Part shown: piece by piece, positions 1 through 9,483 of the stretch
How the letters are laid out: the number at the start of each line of letters is the position of its first letter
Position numbering within the stretch: the stretch's first letter is position 1
Source: a virus
Virus record (IMG/VR): IMGVR_UViG_3300036766_002288
Coordinates: 123,012 to 187,011 of that record
Length of the DNA stretch: 64,000 nucleotides
Reading direction: 5' to 3' (one strand)
The notes under the pieces: generated by a model
What the model saw: the letters and a program-made list of their open reading frames with translations, nothing else
What the model was told of the DNA's origin: nothing
Databases searched by the model: none
Program-made: the position numbers and the translations under genes

Positions 1-1
1 A

Positions 2-841
2 TTGGCTGGTAATAACAAACGTGTTAGCGGTATGCCTGATGCACTTGCTAGTGATATAACTGGTTGTGAAATTATTCTTCTAAACGGCAATACTAAGACT
101 GTTAGAGGTCCGCTTTTCTGCAATGTTATTTTAGCTGACGAAATCAATCGTTTCCCACCAAAGGCGCAAAACGCTTTTATTGAAGCCCTGGCAGAAGGGT
201 CAGTTACGATTAGCAACGACACTTATCGTTTGGAGCAACCATTTTTCTGTTTAGCAACGCAAAATCCAACAGAACAAAAGGGTACTAGTCGTATTCAAGA
301 AGCTCTTGCTGACCGATTTATGTTTAAGTTGGTAATGAGAGAGACTACGGAAGCGGAAAAAGTAGAGATTGCACGGAAGACCCACAATTTTGATTTGTCT
401 GCATTGAAGCAGATTGTTGATAGTGATACGGTTTGTAAGATTAGAAATGAATTATTTGAACACACGTATGTCAGTGACCCGACACGTAAGTATTGTGCAA
501 GGTTATTGCACGCTATTAATCATCCTGAACTATTTGGATTATTCACGGATGAACTTAAGACTTTGGGGACTGATCCATTGTTCAAGCAGCGTCCTGCTTT
601 GAATGACCGTGCCATGTTGCATTTAGAAGGTGCGGCGATGATGGAAGCGGTCATGAATGGTAGGGATTATGTAACACCGTATGATGTGGTATCGGTTGCA
701 CCTGATGTATTTAGAGTTAGGTTGATCGTGTTTGATTCCTCGCTCCACCTTTTGACTTCGACATATCCAGAGAGGTATTTGGCTGAGACTAAGTTGATTG
801 ACTACTTAATCAATGAGACTTTGAATAAGGTGGGAATGTGA
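2..841 (+). CDS. MoxR-family AAA+ ATPase (5' end outside window)
   Basis: MoxR ATPases act as chaperone-like partners of VWA proteins. The visible part holds the LASDITG segment typical of MoxR, a Walker B (residues about 42-48, ILADEIN), the sensor-1 region LATQNP, and the arginine-containing LADRFMF segment. The Walker A lies upstream of the window, so roughly 80-90 residues are missing. The TTG at position 2 is only the first in-frame codon, not the real start. It ends in a GTGA overlap with the next gene and heads an operon with DUF58 and Bat-type VWA genes, the usual MoxR partners. Family assignment is firm; the phage role is inferred. Confidence 0.93.
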   Translation: MAGNNKRVSGMPDALASDITGCEIILLNGNTKTVRGPLFCNVILADEINRFPPKAQNAFIEALAEGSVTISNDTYRLEQPFFCLATQNPTEQKGTSRIQEALADRFMFKLVMRETTEAEKVEIARKTHNFDLSALKQIVDSDTVCKIRNELFEHTYVSDPTRKYCARLLHAINHPELFGLFTDELKTLGTDPLFKQRPALNDRAMLHLEGAAMMEAVMNGRDYVTPYDVVSVAPDVFRVRLIVFDSSLHLLTSTYPERYLAETKLIDYLINETLNKVGM

Positions 842-1047
842 TTAAGTATGCTTGGAAATATGATGATGGTTCTTATTATGCTTGGTGTAGTTCTTGGGGA
901 TTCCATTGTCGTAGTATAGAGGCAGCACACCTTACCGACACTATTGAGGAGTGGGCTAGCTGTACAGCTGAGGGTAAGCCAGTTATGATTGATGTGTTTG
1001 GTGAACTTAAATATCCGTGGAATCCGACCCGCAGAGAAATAATATGA
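838..1047 (+). CDS. Small hypothetical protein, 69 aa
   Basis: Starts at GTG overlapping the moxR stop (GTGA) and ends in an ATGA overlap with the next gene, so it looks translationally coupled. It is rich in Tyr, Trp and Cys (YYAWCSSWGFHCRS), with no domain I recognise. It lies inside the MoxR/Bat operon. Confidence 0.6.
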   Translation: MIKYAWKYDDGSYYAWCSSWGFHCRSIEAAHLTDTIEEWASCTAEGKPVMIDVFGELKYPWNPTRREII

Positions 1048-1745
1048 CACTGAATAATGGACAAGAAGTTAGAATCGCACTGAAATCAAGACCCCCTGAC
1101 AACAAATGGGGTCTTTATGGAAGTGTTTATTGTGAAGAAGCAAAAACTTATCGCAAACGTCGTCTAATACTTCCTAAAGATTTTGTAAAAGGTCTATTCT
1201 ACATGGAAGCTGGATGTGGAATGGACGGTTGGATGGGTGCAACAAGATTTCAAATTGATGAAGTAATAGGCGATGAAGCTAAGATTTCTGTTTATTCATT
1301 AGGAAATAAAAGCAGGGGAAAAAAAGATAAAATTATTCAAGTTGCGTGGCCGCACGAATTTATAGCCGATGAACAGTCAGATGAAGTTCTGTATGAACTT
1401 TATAAAAAAGGCGTTTTTGTAAAAGGTTATGCCCACAAAGAAGTTTCTTATTTCACAGAAAAGATGAAGGAACAAGACAAAATTACTACTGACAAATATA
1501 GGCCACAAGTTGAGCAGGCTATTAAGGATGGTAAAGCCAAAATAGAATTTGAAATTTGTGAGGTTAGAGAAGGTATTGAATACTATCGTGCAAAATGTTA
1601 TGTAGATGGTTTACATGTGCCGCCTGCATTTGGGTTTACTCGTAAAGACTCCATGTATGAGTCATATTGGGATGAATGTGTTATGTTGTTAGCCAGAGAA
1701 TTAGGGTTTGTGCCAAAGAATGAGAGAGGATATTTTGTAGAATGA
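1044..1745 (+). CDS. Hypothetical protein, 233 aa
   Basis: The ATG at 1044 overlaps the previous stop (ATGA) and is preferred to an in-frame GTG at 1017. The protein is soluble and lysine-rich. The first half (LYGSVYCEEAKTYRKRRLILPKDF and the Trp/Gly-rich stretch after it is only part of it) may bind nucleic acid, but I recognise no family. It ends in ATGA with the next gene. It is an insertion between moxR and DUF58 relative to bacterial Bat operons. Confidence 0.7.
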   Translation: MTLNNGQEVRIALKSRPPDNKWGLYGSVYCEEAKTYRKRRLILPKDFVKGLFYMEAGCGMDGWMGATRFQIDEVIGDEAKISVYSLGNKSRGKKDKIIQVAWPHEFIADEQSDEVLYELYKKGVFVKGYAHKEVSYFTEKMKEQDKITTDKYRPQVEQAIKDGKAKIEFEICEVREGIEYYRAKCYVDGLHVPPAFGFTRKDSMYESYWDECVMLLARELGFVPKNERGYFVE

Positions 1746-1936
1746 ATCATGAATGGCAGTTATTCGTCACGACTGAAAATTATGACTATGGTGGGGTAGA
1801 TTTCTATCATTGGTGCAAATGGTGTGGTTCTATGAAGAAAGTGCCTGGCAGAGTGGATAAGCAAACTATATTCTATCTTCCAGGGCGTAAATCCATACCA
1901 AATTGTGAGGAATGTGTGGGGGATATAAATGAGTGA
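1742..1936 (+). CDS. Small zinc-ribbon-like protein, 64 aa
   Basis: Contains two Cys pairs, CKWC (about residues 23-26) and CEEC (about 55-58), a spacing compatible with one zinc site. ATG overlaps the upstream stop, and its own end overlaps the next start. Function unknown; position between moxR and DUF58 suggests co-transcription. Confidence 0.6.
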   Translation: MNHEWQLFVTTENYDYGGVDFYHWCKWCGSMKKVPGRVDKQTIFYLPGRKSIPNCEECVGDINE

Positions 1937-2120
1937 TTATTTAATCATTACAATGAAGGTCGTTCCTTACGATAACGTTTCCCCTGATAGTATTGAAAAG
2001 GAAATTGGAAACCAAACCACAAATTTACCCTGCAACAATCTTTTGTCTTGGGGTGGGTTGGGACCATTAGGAAAAATTTATGACGTGAAAGTTAGCCGTT
2101 CTCCTAAAGAATCATTATGA
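1929..2120 (+). CDS. Small hypothetical protein, 63 aa
   Basis: Overlaps both neighbours by a few bases. It has a beta-strand-like start (SDYLIITMKVVPYDNV) and a glycine-rich LLSWGGLGPLG segment. No recognised family. Confidence 0.55.
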   Translation: MSDYLIITMKVVPYDNVSPDSIEKEIGNQTTNLPCNNLLSWGGLGPLGKIYDVKVSRSPKESL

Positions 2121-2947
2121 AGAAGAATTTTCGTTCATTAGAACTGATAGCTAAAAAGTATTTAGATACTTTTTCTTCTGGTATTCACGGCACGCTTCTG
2201 AAGGATAGTCTCATCGAAGTAGATGTTATAAGGGAATATCAGCCTGGAGATAAAAGATTAGATTCTAAATCCAGTTTGAAAACTGGCAAAACAATGTCCA
2301 GGGTGTTCAATCCTGAACGGTCTCTTAATTTATTTATAATGTTGGATGTTAGTTCCTCCCAATATACGAAATTAGAGTCAGCGGTAATTACCGCTCTCTA
2401 CATGTCTTATTTGGGAGATATTTGTAACGAGAAGATAGGGTTATGTGTTTTTTCAGACCATGTTACTTCGGTTGTTGATGTAACAGACGATTATTCTTCG
2501 GTTGTAGGCACAATAGAAAAGTCCTTGCAATCTTTGAAGATGGACTCGGTTACAAGCGTCAATGATGCCGTAAATAAAGTATCTAATTTGTTTTTATCAA
2601 ATTCTTTGATTGTGCTTATATCTGATTTTTGTTATCCTTTGAATGATAAACTTTTGAATGATGTAAAAAAGATGGCATTATTGCCCACGAATAACTTTGT
2701 TAGTGTTGTGTTGCACAATCCTAATGATTGGATGTTATCGGTATCGGAATCTTTTAACATTACTTTGAAGGATGCTGAGAGTGGACAAGTTTCAAATTTT
2801 AATTTGAAATCAGCACAGGCTCAATATGATAAATGGCAAGCTAATTTGAAAACCAAGTTAGCTCGTTGTAATAGTGATGTTGTGTTTTTGAATGTCAAGG
2901 AAGAGAGATTTTTACTGCCATTGATAAAATATTTAATGAGGACTTGA
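2117..2947 (+). CDS. DUF58 / VWA-like protein
   Basis: DUF58 proteins are the usual partner of MoxR in bacterial operons. The diagnostic DUF58 block is present at about residues 40-65 (REYQPGDKRLDSKSSLKTGK), followed by a VWA-like core starting at MLDVSSSQ, with a DxSxS-type MIDAS. 276 residues is near the usual length for the soluble form. It overlaps the upstream gene (ATGA) and is followed after 1 nt by the BatD-like gene. Confidence 0.88.
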   Translation: MKKNFRSLELIAKKYLDTFSSGIHGTLLKDSLIEVDVIREYQPGDKRLDSKSSLKTGKTMSRVFNPERSLNLFIMLDVSSSQYTKLESAVITALYMSYLGDICNEKIGLCVFSDHVTSVVDVTDDYSSVVGTIEKSLQSLKMDSVTSVNDAVNKVSNLFLSNSLIVLISDFCYPLNDKLLNDVKKMALLPTNNFVSVVLHNPNDWMLSVSESFNITLKDAESGQVSNFNLKSAQAQYDKWQANLKTKLARCNSDVVFLNVKEERFLLPLIKYLMRT

Positions 2948-2948
2948 T

Positions 2949-4472
2949 ATGAATTTTCTTGTATTGTTTACGTTGCTGTCTTTTATACCGCCTGATGATC
3001 CAATTATCGAACCTGCGCCTCCGAATCTTATTGCAGTACCGCCTGTAAAGGTGGTGCCGCGAGCGATGTTTAGTTTGGAAGATTTCCATATTTATGATGA
3101 AAAGCACAATCTACATGGATTGCCATTGACTCAAAAGATTTATGTAAGTGCCCCAAGTGACGAAGAAAAGAGACTTTTTATCAAGTTTGGTGAGAAACTT
3201 CCAGGCTTTACGGAGTTTTCGGTTATTGCCAACGGCATGAATAAGGACTTTAAGGGTTTGGTGCTTTTGTTCGACGAGAGGGGCAATGCTCTTAAGGCTT
3301 TAAATACTTGTTTGAAAGAAGGATATAGAGCCTTTCCTGTAGTAATTTATGACGATGTTGAGATGATTGTTCCTAATCAAGTAGTGGTCAGTATTCGGCC
3401 TAGTACTAGAAAGAGTGATTATTTTAAAAGATTGAATAAGGTGGCCGAAGGCAAGTTTGAAATTACAGAAATAGACAACAAAACTTTTTCTATTACTGCT
3501 AAAGAGATTGTCAATCCATCAAATATTTTAGTGTTATCGAATTTGATTTCACAAGATACTTTCTGGGTTAGTTGGGCATTGCCTGCTTTCGTACCATTGA
3601 ATGGATATATTTGGGCTACAGCAACAATTGAAACACCGTCTTATACTAACCTTGGGCAGGAACGCATTCTGAAGGTGGATATTAGTGTATTCGATCCTAA
3701 AATTGTTGTTAAGCTCGATTTGTTGCCACAAATGGGGCCAAGTTTGTATCCGTTTCCAAATGCTGGTGAAAATTGGCTTGATGTTAAACCACCTCAAATC
3801 ACAGAGACTGTTACTGCGACCAAGCGAGTAATTAGTATTTCATATCCATTTAGATATTTGCAGTTTGGCAATTTTGTATTTCAGCCAATTGCGATATCCT
3901 ATGAGAAGAATGGCAAGTTGATGCAAATAGGAACAAATACATGTCGGTTTGTCACTAAGAGTGTGATATTTGGCACTAATATCGAAGACTTACAACCAGA
4001 GTCTTATTCTCCCAATTTAGCTATGTTGCCCGCTGTTAAGCCAGTACAGACTCAAAAAGAATATTTAGGCGTGTTGGCTGGCGATGCCAAGTTGATTGTA
4101 ACAGGCTCGTTTGGTGTGGTTGGTGGAGTGTTGGTATTATTTTGGGCAGCTAGTTTACTTCCTATGTTGACTAGTATATTTAATAATAATCCTGGTGAAC
4201 ATTTATGGGAGCAATTGGATGCATGTCTGGATTTAGACCTAGAGGAAGATTGGCATCATGCTTATACTGCGATATCTTCTAGTTTGAATGCTGTGTTGGT
4301 CCGAGACTTTGGCGTATCCCTTTATTCTTTGACTCCTGAACACTGTACAGCGAATTTTTCAGAGTTGCTCGCTGAGTTGAACAAGTTGTATATGTGCGAG
4401 GAACATGTAGAGCCAGACTTTAGTGTATTGGAACACTCATTGATAGAGTTCTGCCGAAAACGTGAAATATGA
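2949..4472 (+). CDS. BatD-like membrane protein
   Basis: 507 residues. A hydrophobic N terminus (MNFLVLFTLLSF) resembles a signal peptide. It is followed by a beta-rich periplasmic-type region, one membrane segment at about 375-397 (VVGGVLVLFWAASLLPML) and a cytoplasmic alpha-helical tail of about 110 residues. This layout and its place between DUF58 and VWA genes match BatD of aerotolerance operons, although sequence similarity is only general. It overlaps the next gene by 4 nt. Confidence 0.65.
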   Translation: MNFLVLFTLLSFIPPDDPIIEPAPPNLIAVPPVKVVPRAMFSLEDFHIYDEKHNLHGLPLTQKIYVSAPSDEEKRLFIKFGEKLPGFTEFSVIANGMNKDFKGLVLLFDERGNALKALNTCLKEGYRAFPVVIYDDVEMIVPNQVVVSIRPSTRKSDYFKRLNKVAEGKFEITEIDNKTFSITAKEIVNPSNILVLSNLISQDTFWVSWALPAFVPLNGYIWATATIETPSYTNLGQERILKVDISVFDPKIVVKLDLLPQMGPSLYPFPNAGENWLDVKPPQITETVTATKRVISISYPFRYLQFGNFVFQPIAISYEKNGKLMQIGTNTCRFVTKSVIFGTNIEDLQPESYSPNLAMLPAVKPVQTQKEYLGVLAGDAKLIVTGSFGVVGGVLVLFWAASLLPMLTSIFNNNPGEHLWEQLDACLDLDLEEDWHHAYTAISSSLNAVLVRDFGVSLYSLTPEHCTANFSELLAELNKLYMCEEHVEPDFSVLEHSLIEFCRKREI

Positions 4473-5530
4473 TTGATAATCCTTATTTCCTGCTGCTTTT
4501 CCTAGTATTTCTGGCGTATTTATACTTCTGGAAATCTAGGAAATTCTATTTCCGTCATCCTTGTATGGAAAATCTCTCAACTTATAATCCAAGATTATGG
4601 TTGAGATGGGAATTTTTCATGCTAATGGGTGCTGCGTTTCTGGTGATGGGAGCGTGTAATTTCGTCTGGAAGACCAAAGAGAGTTTTAGGGTTAGTTTAG
4701 TCCATAAGTATGTTTTGATTAATGATGGCAGTGGCTCAATGGTGGATTATAACAAGCCAAATGGCATCGGCAAAGAACTGACTTCTGTTTTATCAGGCAA
4801 TGCCAAGTTATTTGAGTTCTTAGGCAAGCGGCAAGATGGTAGTAAGGACTTGGTTGGTGCCGTCGTATTTTCTAGTGACTCGTATGTAGTTTCATTCTTA
4901 TCAGATGATCCAGAGTTTGTGCATAAGAAACTAAAAAGGGTGGATTATAGGCTTCCGCCTATGAATCAGGGGACATATGTAGGAATTGGTCTGTGGACTG
5001 GTCTAGAAATGGTTTTGTCTCACGACAAGTCGATCAGTCAAAGTGACCTTGACCACTTGCAATTGAAATTCTATGGTGCAGGACACAATATCAAAAAAGA
5101 TAGTGTTACTGAGGCTCTGGTTGCGAACAAGAATGTGTTTGCAGGAAGCTCGCTCATATTCTTCACAGATGGGATTTTCGATTATCCTGAAGGTAATCCC
5201 AGGATAATGTCCACTTACAAGATCATTAATTTTTGTAAGGATATGGGTATTAGGGTCTATTTCATATCTATATTCCAATTGGACCCACTTATCATAAGAT
5301 ACTGTAAGGATTCTGGGGGCAGAGGAGAACTTATTACGGATGGTTACAACAAGAAAAGATTAGAAGAGATTTACGAAGACATAGTAACTAGTCAGGCTAA
5401 GGAATATACAATAAAAGAAGAAAGTGTAGATAGGTCATTAGGTACTATTTTAGGTTTAATTGGTTTGGCTTTAGTATTATGTGGATTGGTTTTACACAAC
5501 ACAAAACAGTTGAATTTTACAGAGGTTTAA
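4469..5530 (+). CDS. Bat-type VWA-domain membrane protein
   Basis: 353 residues. Two N-terminal membrane segments (about 4-20 and 50-67) are followed by a VWA domain and a C-terminal membrane segment (about 330-348). The MIDAS is complete: NDGSGSM, the threonine of NQGTYVGIG, and the aspartate of FFTDGIFDYP. BatA and BatB have the same layout. ATGA overlap upstream; three nucleotides to the TPR gene. Confidence 0.88.
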   Translation: MIDNPYFLLLFLVFLAYLYFWKSRKFYFRHPCMENLSTYNPRLWLRWEFFMLMGAAFLVMGACNFVWKTKESFRVSLVHKYVLINDGSGSMVDYNKPNGIGKELTSVLSGNAKLFEFLGKRQDGSKDLVGAVVFSSDSYVVSFLSDDPEFVHKKLKRVDYRLPPMNQGTYVGIGLWTGLEMVLSHDKSISQSDLDHLQLKFYGAGHNIKKDSVTEALVANKNVFAGSSLIFFTDGIFDYPEGNPRIMSTYKIINFCKDMGIRVYFISIFQLDPLIIRYCKDSGGRGELITDGYNKKRLEEIYEDIVTSQAKEYTIKEESVDRSLGTILGLIGLALVLCGLVLHNTKQLNFTEV

Positions 5531-5532
5531 AC

Positions 5533-6333
5533 ATGAAGAAGTTATTGTTTGGTTTGGGATTTCTTGCACTAGCTTGTGCATCCTTTGTTTATTTAGGGCA
5601 CAAAGAAACTCAGTTTTCTAATGCTGATTTCAGAGTTGCAGAAGACGATTATTTTAACCAACTTAAGTTCAATAAGGTTAATGGGATGTTTAATAAGGCA
5701 AATTCAGAGAGTAGTCTTGCCATAGTTGAAGCGTTATATTTGGGGACATTGGATGAAGTTGCTGAAGCAAGAATGGGGCCTTATGTTACTTTGAAGAAGG
5801 CTTCATTGTTGTTTAATCAAGGGGAATACTATTTGCATAGGGCGGAAGAGATTGAGTTTTCTTTATCCTCGCCGCCTAAGCCAGCAGGTCCACCAGATGT
5901 TGACCCAGAGAATCCAAATGTAGAGCCAATAGCCGCCCCGAACGAACAGAGGAAATATCATCCTTTGACAATACAGATGTTGCAGAAGGCTACGGATTCT
6001 TATGAAGCTGCTAGAAAAGAAGTTGACAAATTGTCAGAAAATACTGATATTGAGTTCAATTTTGGAATGAATTATCTTAAGGGTGAGATTTACTATCGCT
6101 TTTTAGAATTCATGTCAGATAGTGATACTGCACAAGAGTTATTCAATCAGACATTGAACTATTACAAGATAGCTCTTAGGCACAAACCTGGGGATATCAA
6201 TACGGTGGTAAACATTGAAATCCTAATTAAGAACCAGAATGATTTTTTATCTAATGCTAGTAATCCACAAGTGAAGCGTAAGCAAATGTTGAATGTTCGT
6301 AAGGCTGGACTTGGTTCGTCAAAGGGGAACTAA
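5533..6333 (+). CDS. TPR-like Bat-operon protein (BatC/BatE type)
   Basis: 266 residues from ATG 5533, which starts a signal or anchor sequence (KKLLFGLGFLALACASFVYL). A Pro-rich linker (about 115-135) is followed by helical repeats. The final one, YYKIALRHKPGDINTVVNIE, resembles the last TPR of BatC/BatE proteins. An upstream in-frame start at 5479 would lie inside the VWA gene and was not used. Lies between the two VWA genes. Confidence 0.7.
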   Translation: MKKLLFGLGFLALACASFVYLGHKETQFSNADFRVAEDDYFNQLKFNKVNGMFNKANSESSLAIVEALYLGTLDEVAEARMGPYVTLKKASLLFNQGEYYLHRAEEIEFSLSSPPKPAGPPDVDPENPNVEPIAAPNEQRKYHPLTIQMLQKATDSYEAARKEVDKLSENTDIEFNFGMNYLKGEIYYRFLEFMSDSDTAQELFNQTLNYYKIALRHKPGDINTVVNIEILIKNQNDFLSNASNPQVKRKQMLNVRKAGLGSSKGN

Positions 6334-6334
6334 C

Positions 6335-7357
6335 ATGCTGTTTGATAATCCAGTCTATCTGTGGTTGCTACTTATTTCTGCACCAATAGCGATTCTTTTA
6401 TTGAACACTATTCGTTTGTTCATGAGATTTCATAACAAGATAGCGGAAGAGTTTTTCGCTTATAGTAAATTCCCTTCTTACCTTAGAAGAGGTATTAGTC
6501 ATGGCGGTTATATTGCTGCGTTGATATTTCTTATTGTAGGCTTGGCGGAACCATACATTATGGTGAACGTCAGGGATAAGGAATATAAGGATATGCGTCT
6601 TTTGTTTGTATTAGACGTTTCCAGGTCTATGGTCTATGCGGAAGATGTTTTACCAAATCGCATGGAAGCGATGAAAAATCATGTGAAGGATTTTTATCTG
6701 CATTTAGATGGCCTGTATGAGTGTGCTATTCTTCCTTTTGCTGGTGATGCTAATCCATACTTTTGTCCTTTGACCAAGAGTAGGACTTCATTTGTGGCGA
6801 TGGTGGAAGAATTGGATTGGCGTTCAGCACCAGTATTGGGCACAGATTTAACTCGGGCAATGCAGTCTGTGCAAGATGTGTATATCAAGCAGGATAAGAT
6901 TGATAAATCTGGATTTAACATTATCATATTGATATCTGATGGTGGCAAAGAAGAATCCGTGGCCACCAATAGAATTGAATTATTGAAAATTGCGCGGGAA
7001 TTGGCAAAGAAGAATTTCAAAATTTACACGGTTGGTGTTGGTGGTGAGAAACCTTGTCCGTTGGTGGTAAGGGATAGCAAAGGTGGTTTTAAATCTTACG
7101 TACTTGGCGACAACAACCAGCCTGCAACTTCGCAATTAGATGAAGAAATTTTGAGGCAACTTGCGTCGATTGGTCACGGCAAGTATTATAGCCTAAATGC
7201 TTCTACCGCTTTAGCTTCCGACTTGAAGGAAATTGTTAAGGAGAATCAAGCTCTTATTACAGAGCAGATTCGACCAGAAAAATTTCCTTTACAGGGATAC
7301 TTATTTTCTGTTACAGTCTGCCTTCTATTCGGCTGCATGTTACTGAACAAGGTATAA
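6335..7357 (+). CDS. Second Bat-type VWA-domain membrane protein
   Basis: 340 residues from ATG 6335. Two N-terminal membrane segments (about 8-28 and 55-73), then VWA with a canonical MIDAS: LDVSRSM, the threonine of LGTDLTRAM, and ISDGGKE. A C-terminal membrane segment closes it (about 318-336). This is the standard BatA/BatB architecture and closer to consensus than the first VWA gene. It is the last Bat gene; only 4 nt separate it from the replicative helicase gene, so both are probably on one transcript. Confidence 0.92.
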   Translation: MLFDNPVYLWLLLISAPIAILLLNTIRLFMRFHNKIAEEFFAYSKFPSYLRRGISHGGYIAALIFLIVGLAEPYIMVNVRDKEYKDMRLLFVLDVSRSMVYAEDVLPNRMEAMKNHVKDFYLHLDGLYECAILPFAGDANPYFCPLTKSRTSFVAMVEELDWRSAPVLGTDLTRAMQSVQDVYIKQDKIDKSGFNIIILISDGGKEESVATNRIELLKIARELAKKNFKIYTVGVGGEKPCPLVVRDSKGGFKSYVLGDNNQPATSQLDEEILRQLASIGHGKYYSLNASTALASDLKEIVKENQALITEQIRPEKFPLQGYLFSVTVCLLFGCMLLNKV

Positions 7358-7361
7358 AGAA

Positions 7362-8924
7362 ATGGATAAGCTAAATGACCAAGACCAAGTAATCATTAAT
7401 TCCTTTATTGATCCTGATAAAACTGGTGTAGAGCCAAAATACCCCTTTGATGAGGAATTTCTTAGGGTTGTTCTAGGCACACTTCTTTGCAATCGTTATT
7501 TCATTTGTCAGGGCATCAACCTGATAAAGCCGATTTATTTCAGAAGTGAAATACATCAGGTCATATGCAGGACTCTATTTACATATTTCGAGCAATATAG
7601 ACAGCAGCCTAGCAAGGTATTTCTTCGTGAGTTAGTAGATGAGTATCTTAAGAAGAGATACAATAACCAGGAAGATACTTACCGTGCTATTCGTTTGATA
7701 TATCAGACTGAAATTAACTTAGTCTACGACTATTACACAAAGGGTGGTAGTGGTAGCATTATGCTCATGGTGGATTCTCCAGAAGCTATTTTGGACAAGA
7801 TCACCAGTTTTGCTAAAACACAAGCCATTAAGATTGCATTTGCTAAATCTGTGGACTTGATTAGAAGAAATCCAGAATCAGATGAGACTTTTGATAAAGT
7901 GGATTTGTTGTATAAGGAAGCGAGATTAGTAAATCGTAATATAGATTTAGGTTTGAATTATTTTGAGACTTTGGAAGAACGATATGCGAGAACCCAAGAA
8001 AATGTAGAAAAGGCAGAAACTTTTTGTAGTGGCTTCAGGTCTATTGATAGTGGTTTGATGGGTGGTGGTTTGGTCCGTGGTGAGATGGGTGCTTGGATGG
8101 GTGCTTCAGGTACGGGTAAGAGTTTAGCGTTGACATGGGCATCTGTTTGCAATATTCAAAAAGGCAAAAAGGTTCTGTATATTTCAACAGAAATGGACCC
8201 AGACCGCATTGCCACTAGATTTGATGCCCAATTAACACATATTGGCCATCATCAATTAATGCTTAGGCAGGAGGAAGTGTGGGCAGCGTTAAGAAGGCAG
8301 GTGGATGAATATGAGGATAAGAGAAGGTTAGTCATTAAGCAATTCCCAAGTGGCAGTGCGGATATGACTACCGTAAGGGCGTATTATTCGCAAATCACTT
8401 CTATGGGCTTCAGGCCAGATTTGGTTATATTTGATTATCCTGGTGATATGAAGGATAATTCTAATCTATCTGGCTGGGATTCACGTTTTAGATTGTTGAG
8501 AGAGATTCGTGGTTTTGGTGTAGAAGAAAAACATTGTACATTTATTGCAGTTCACCCAAATAGAAGTGTTTCTGAATTGGGTCTTGAGGAGTTCATGGAT
8601 GAGAAGAATCAGGGTGATTCTTTTAAGCAATTCCAGATATTTGATGCATTTTGGACATTGAATCAGACAGCGGTGGAGAATAAAGCGAATGTTGGTAGAG
8701 GATTTGTTGCCAAGGCAAGAAATGGTAAGTCAAAGTTTTCGTTTAAGATTCGCTATCATTTTGACGATCAAACTTTGAGATTGGAAGAGATAAGTCATCA
8801 AACCTATATGGGATTCATGACGAAGACCCAGGATGCAGATACGGATCACACAGAAACAGTAATTGATAAGGTCAGTGTTGAAAAAAAGAAATTTGAACCA
8901 TCTGATGGCGAGAGAATTGGCTAG
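7362..8924 (+). CDS. DnaB/gp41-like replicative helicase
   Basis: 520 residues. The N-terminal third is helical and DnaB-like. The C-terminal RecA-fold domain begins near residue 225 with Walker A GASGTGKS (about 245-252) and the following KKVLYISTEMD. Walker B is LVIFDYPGD (about 356-364). It should unwind DNA at the fork as a hexamer. Ends at TAG; reading on would give only nine codons, so TAG is a genuine stop here. Confidence 0.88.
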   Translation: MDKLNDQDQVIINSFIDPDKTGVEPKYPFDEEFLRVVLGTLLCNRYFICQGINLIKPIYFRSEIHQVICRTLFTYFEQYRQQPSKVFLRELVDEYLKKRYNNQEDTYRAIRLIYQTEINLVYDYYTKGGSGSIMLMVDSPEAILDKITSFAKTQAIKIAFAKSVDLIRRNPESDETFDKVDLLYKEARLVNRNIDLGLNYFETLEERYARTQENVEKAETFCSGFRSIDSGLMGGGLVRGEMGAWMGASGTGKSLALTWASVCNIQKGKKVLYISTEMDPDRIATRFDAQLTHIGHHQLMLRQEEVWAALRRQVDEYEDKRRLVIKQFPSGSADMTTVRAYYSQITSMGFRPDLVIFDYPGDMKDNSNLSGWDSRFRLLREIRGFGVEEKHCTFIAVHPNRSVSELGLEEFMDEKNQGDSFKQFQIFDAFWTLNQTAVENKANVGRGFVAKARNGKSKFSFKIRYHFDDQTLRLEEISHQTYMGFMTKTQDADTDHTETVIDKVSVEKKKFEPSDGERIG

Positions 8925-8957
8925 CATTATTTGGTCTATTATGGTAAAAGGTGATAT

Positions 8958-9473
8958 ATGCTTGAAGAAAAAAGAAAAGTAAATGTGAATGGTCAAGAAG
9001 TGGTTCTTGACTCTGGTAAATTATTTTTTAGTGAAGGAACACTGGATAATTATCTAGAAGTTGAAGGCGGCTGGATTGATTATTTTGGAGCAAAACTCGC
9101 GGATGCTGAGCGACAGCTAGCAGAGTGGGAAATGAAAGTTGAGATTGAAGAAGATGAATATGAGCGGGTATATGCCAGAGTATTCAGCACGATTAAATCT
9201 ACGGAAGGCGGCTCAGATAAGTTGGTCGAAGGTCAGACTAAGATAGAAGCCACAGTCGTAGCCGCAAAAACCAAAGTTCAAGAATATAGAGAAAAGGCTA
9301 TTGCTTACAAACATGCTGTGAATATGCTTAAACAGCACTTACGCGCATGGGATAAAAATCATGAAAATGCACAAAATCGCGGTAATACGTTAAGAAAAGA
9401 AATGGAAAGGTTACATAAGGATCGTTTCTTAGATGACAAGATTGACGATATTATTAAACATGTAGATGTATAG
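8958..9473 (+). CDS. Coiled-coil protein, possible UvsY-like mediator
   Basis: 171 residues, mostly charged helix. A central block at about 45-125 is predicted coiled coil, and the C-terminal part reads LKQHLRAWDKNHENAQNRG. Its size, composition and neighbourhood recall T4 UvsY, the loader of UvsX onto gp32-coated DNA, but I cannot show homology. Ends with TAG that is also part of the Shine-Dalgarno sequence (TAGGAG) of the next gene. Confidence 0.6.
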   Translation: MLEEKRKVNVNGQEVVLDSGKLFFSEGTLDNYLEVEGGWIDYFGAKLADAERQLAEWEMKVEIEEDEYERVYARVFSTIKSTEGGSDKLVEGQTKIEATVVAAKTKVQEYREKAIAYKHAVNMLKQHLRAWDKNHENAQNRGNTLRKEMERLHKDRFLDDKIDDIIKHVDV

Positions 9474-9483
9474 GAGTTTGCAA

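Noticed and set aside
802-1050. Minus-strand ORF across the small genes after moxR
   Set aside because: Overlaps two coupled plus-strand genes; no ribosome site or domain.
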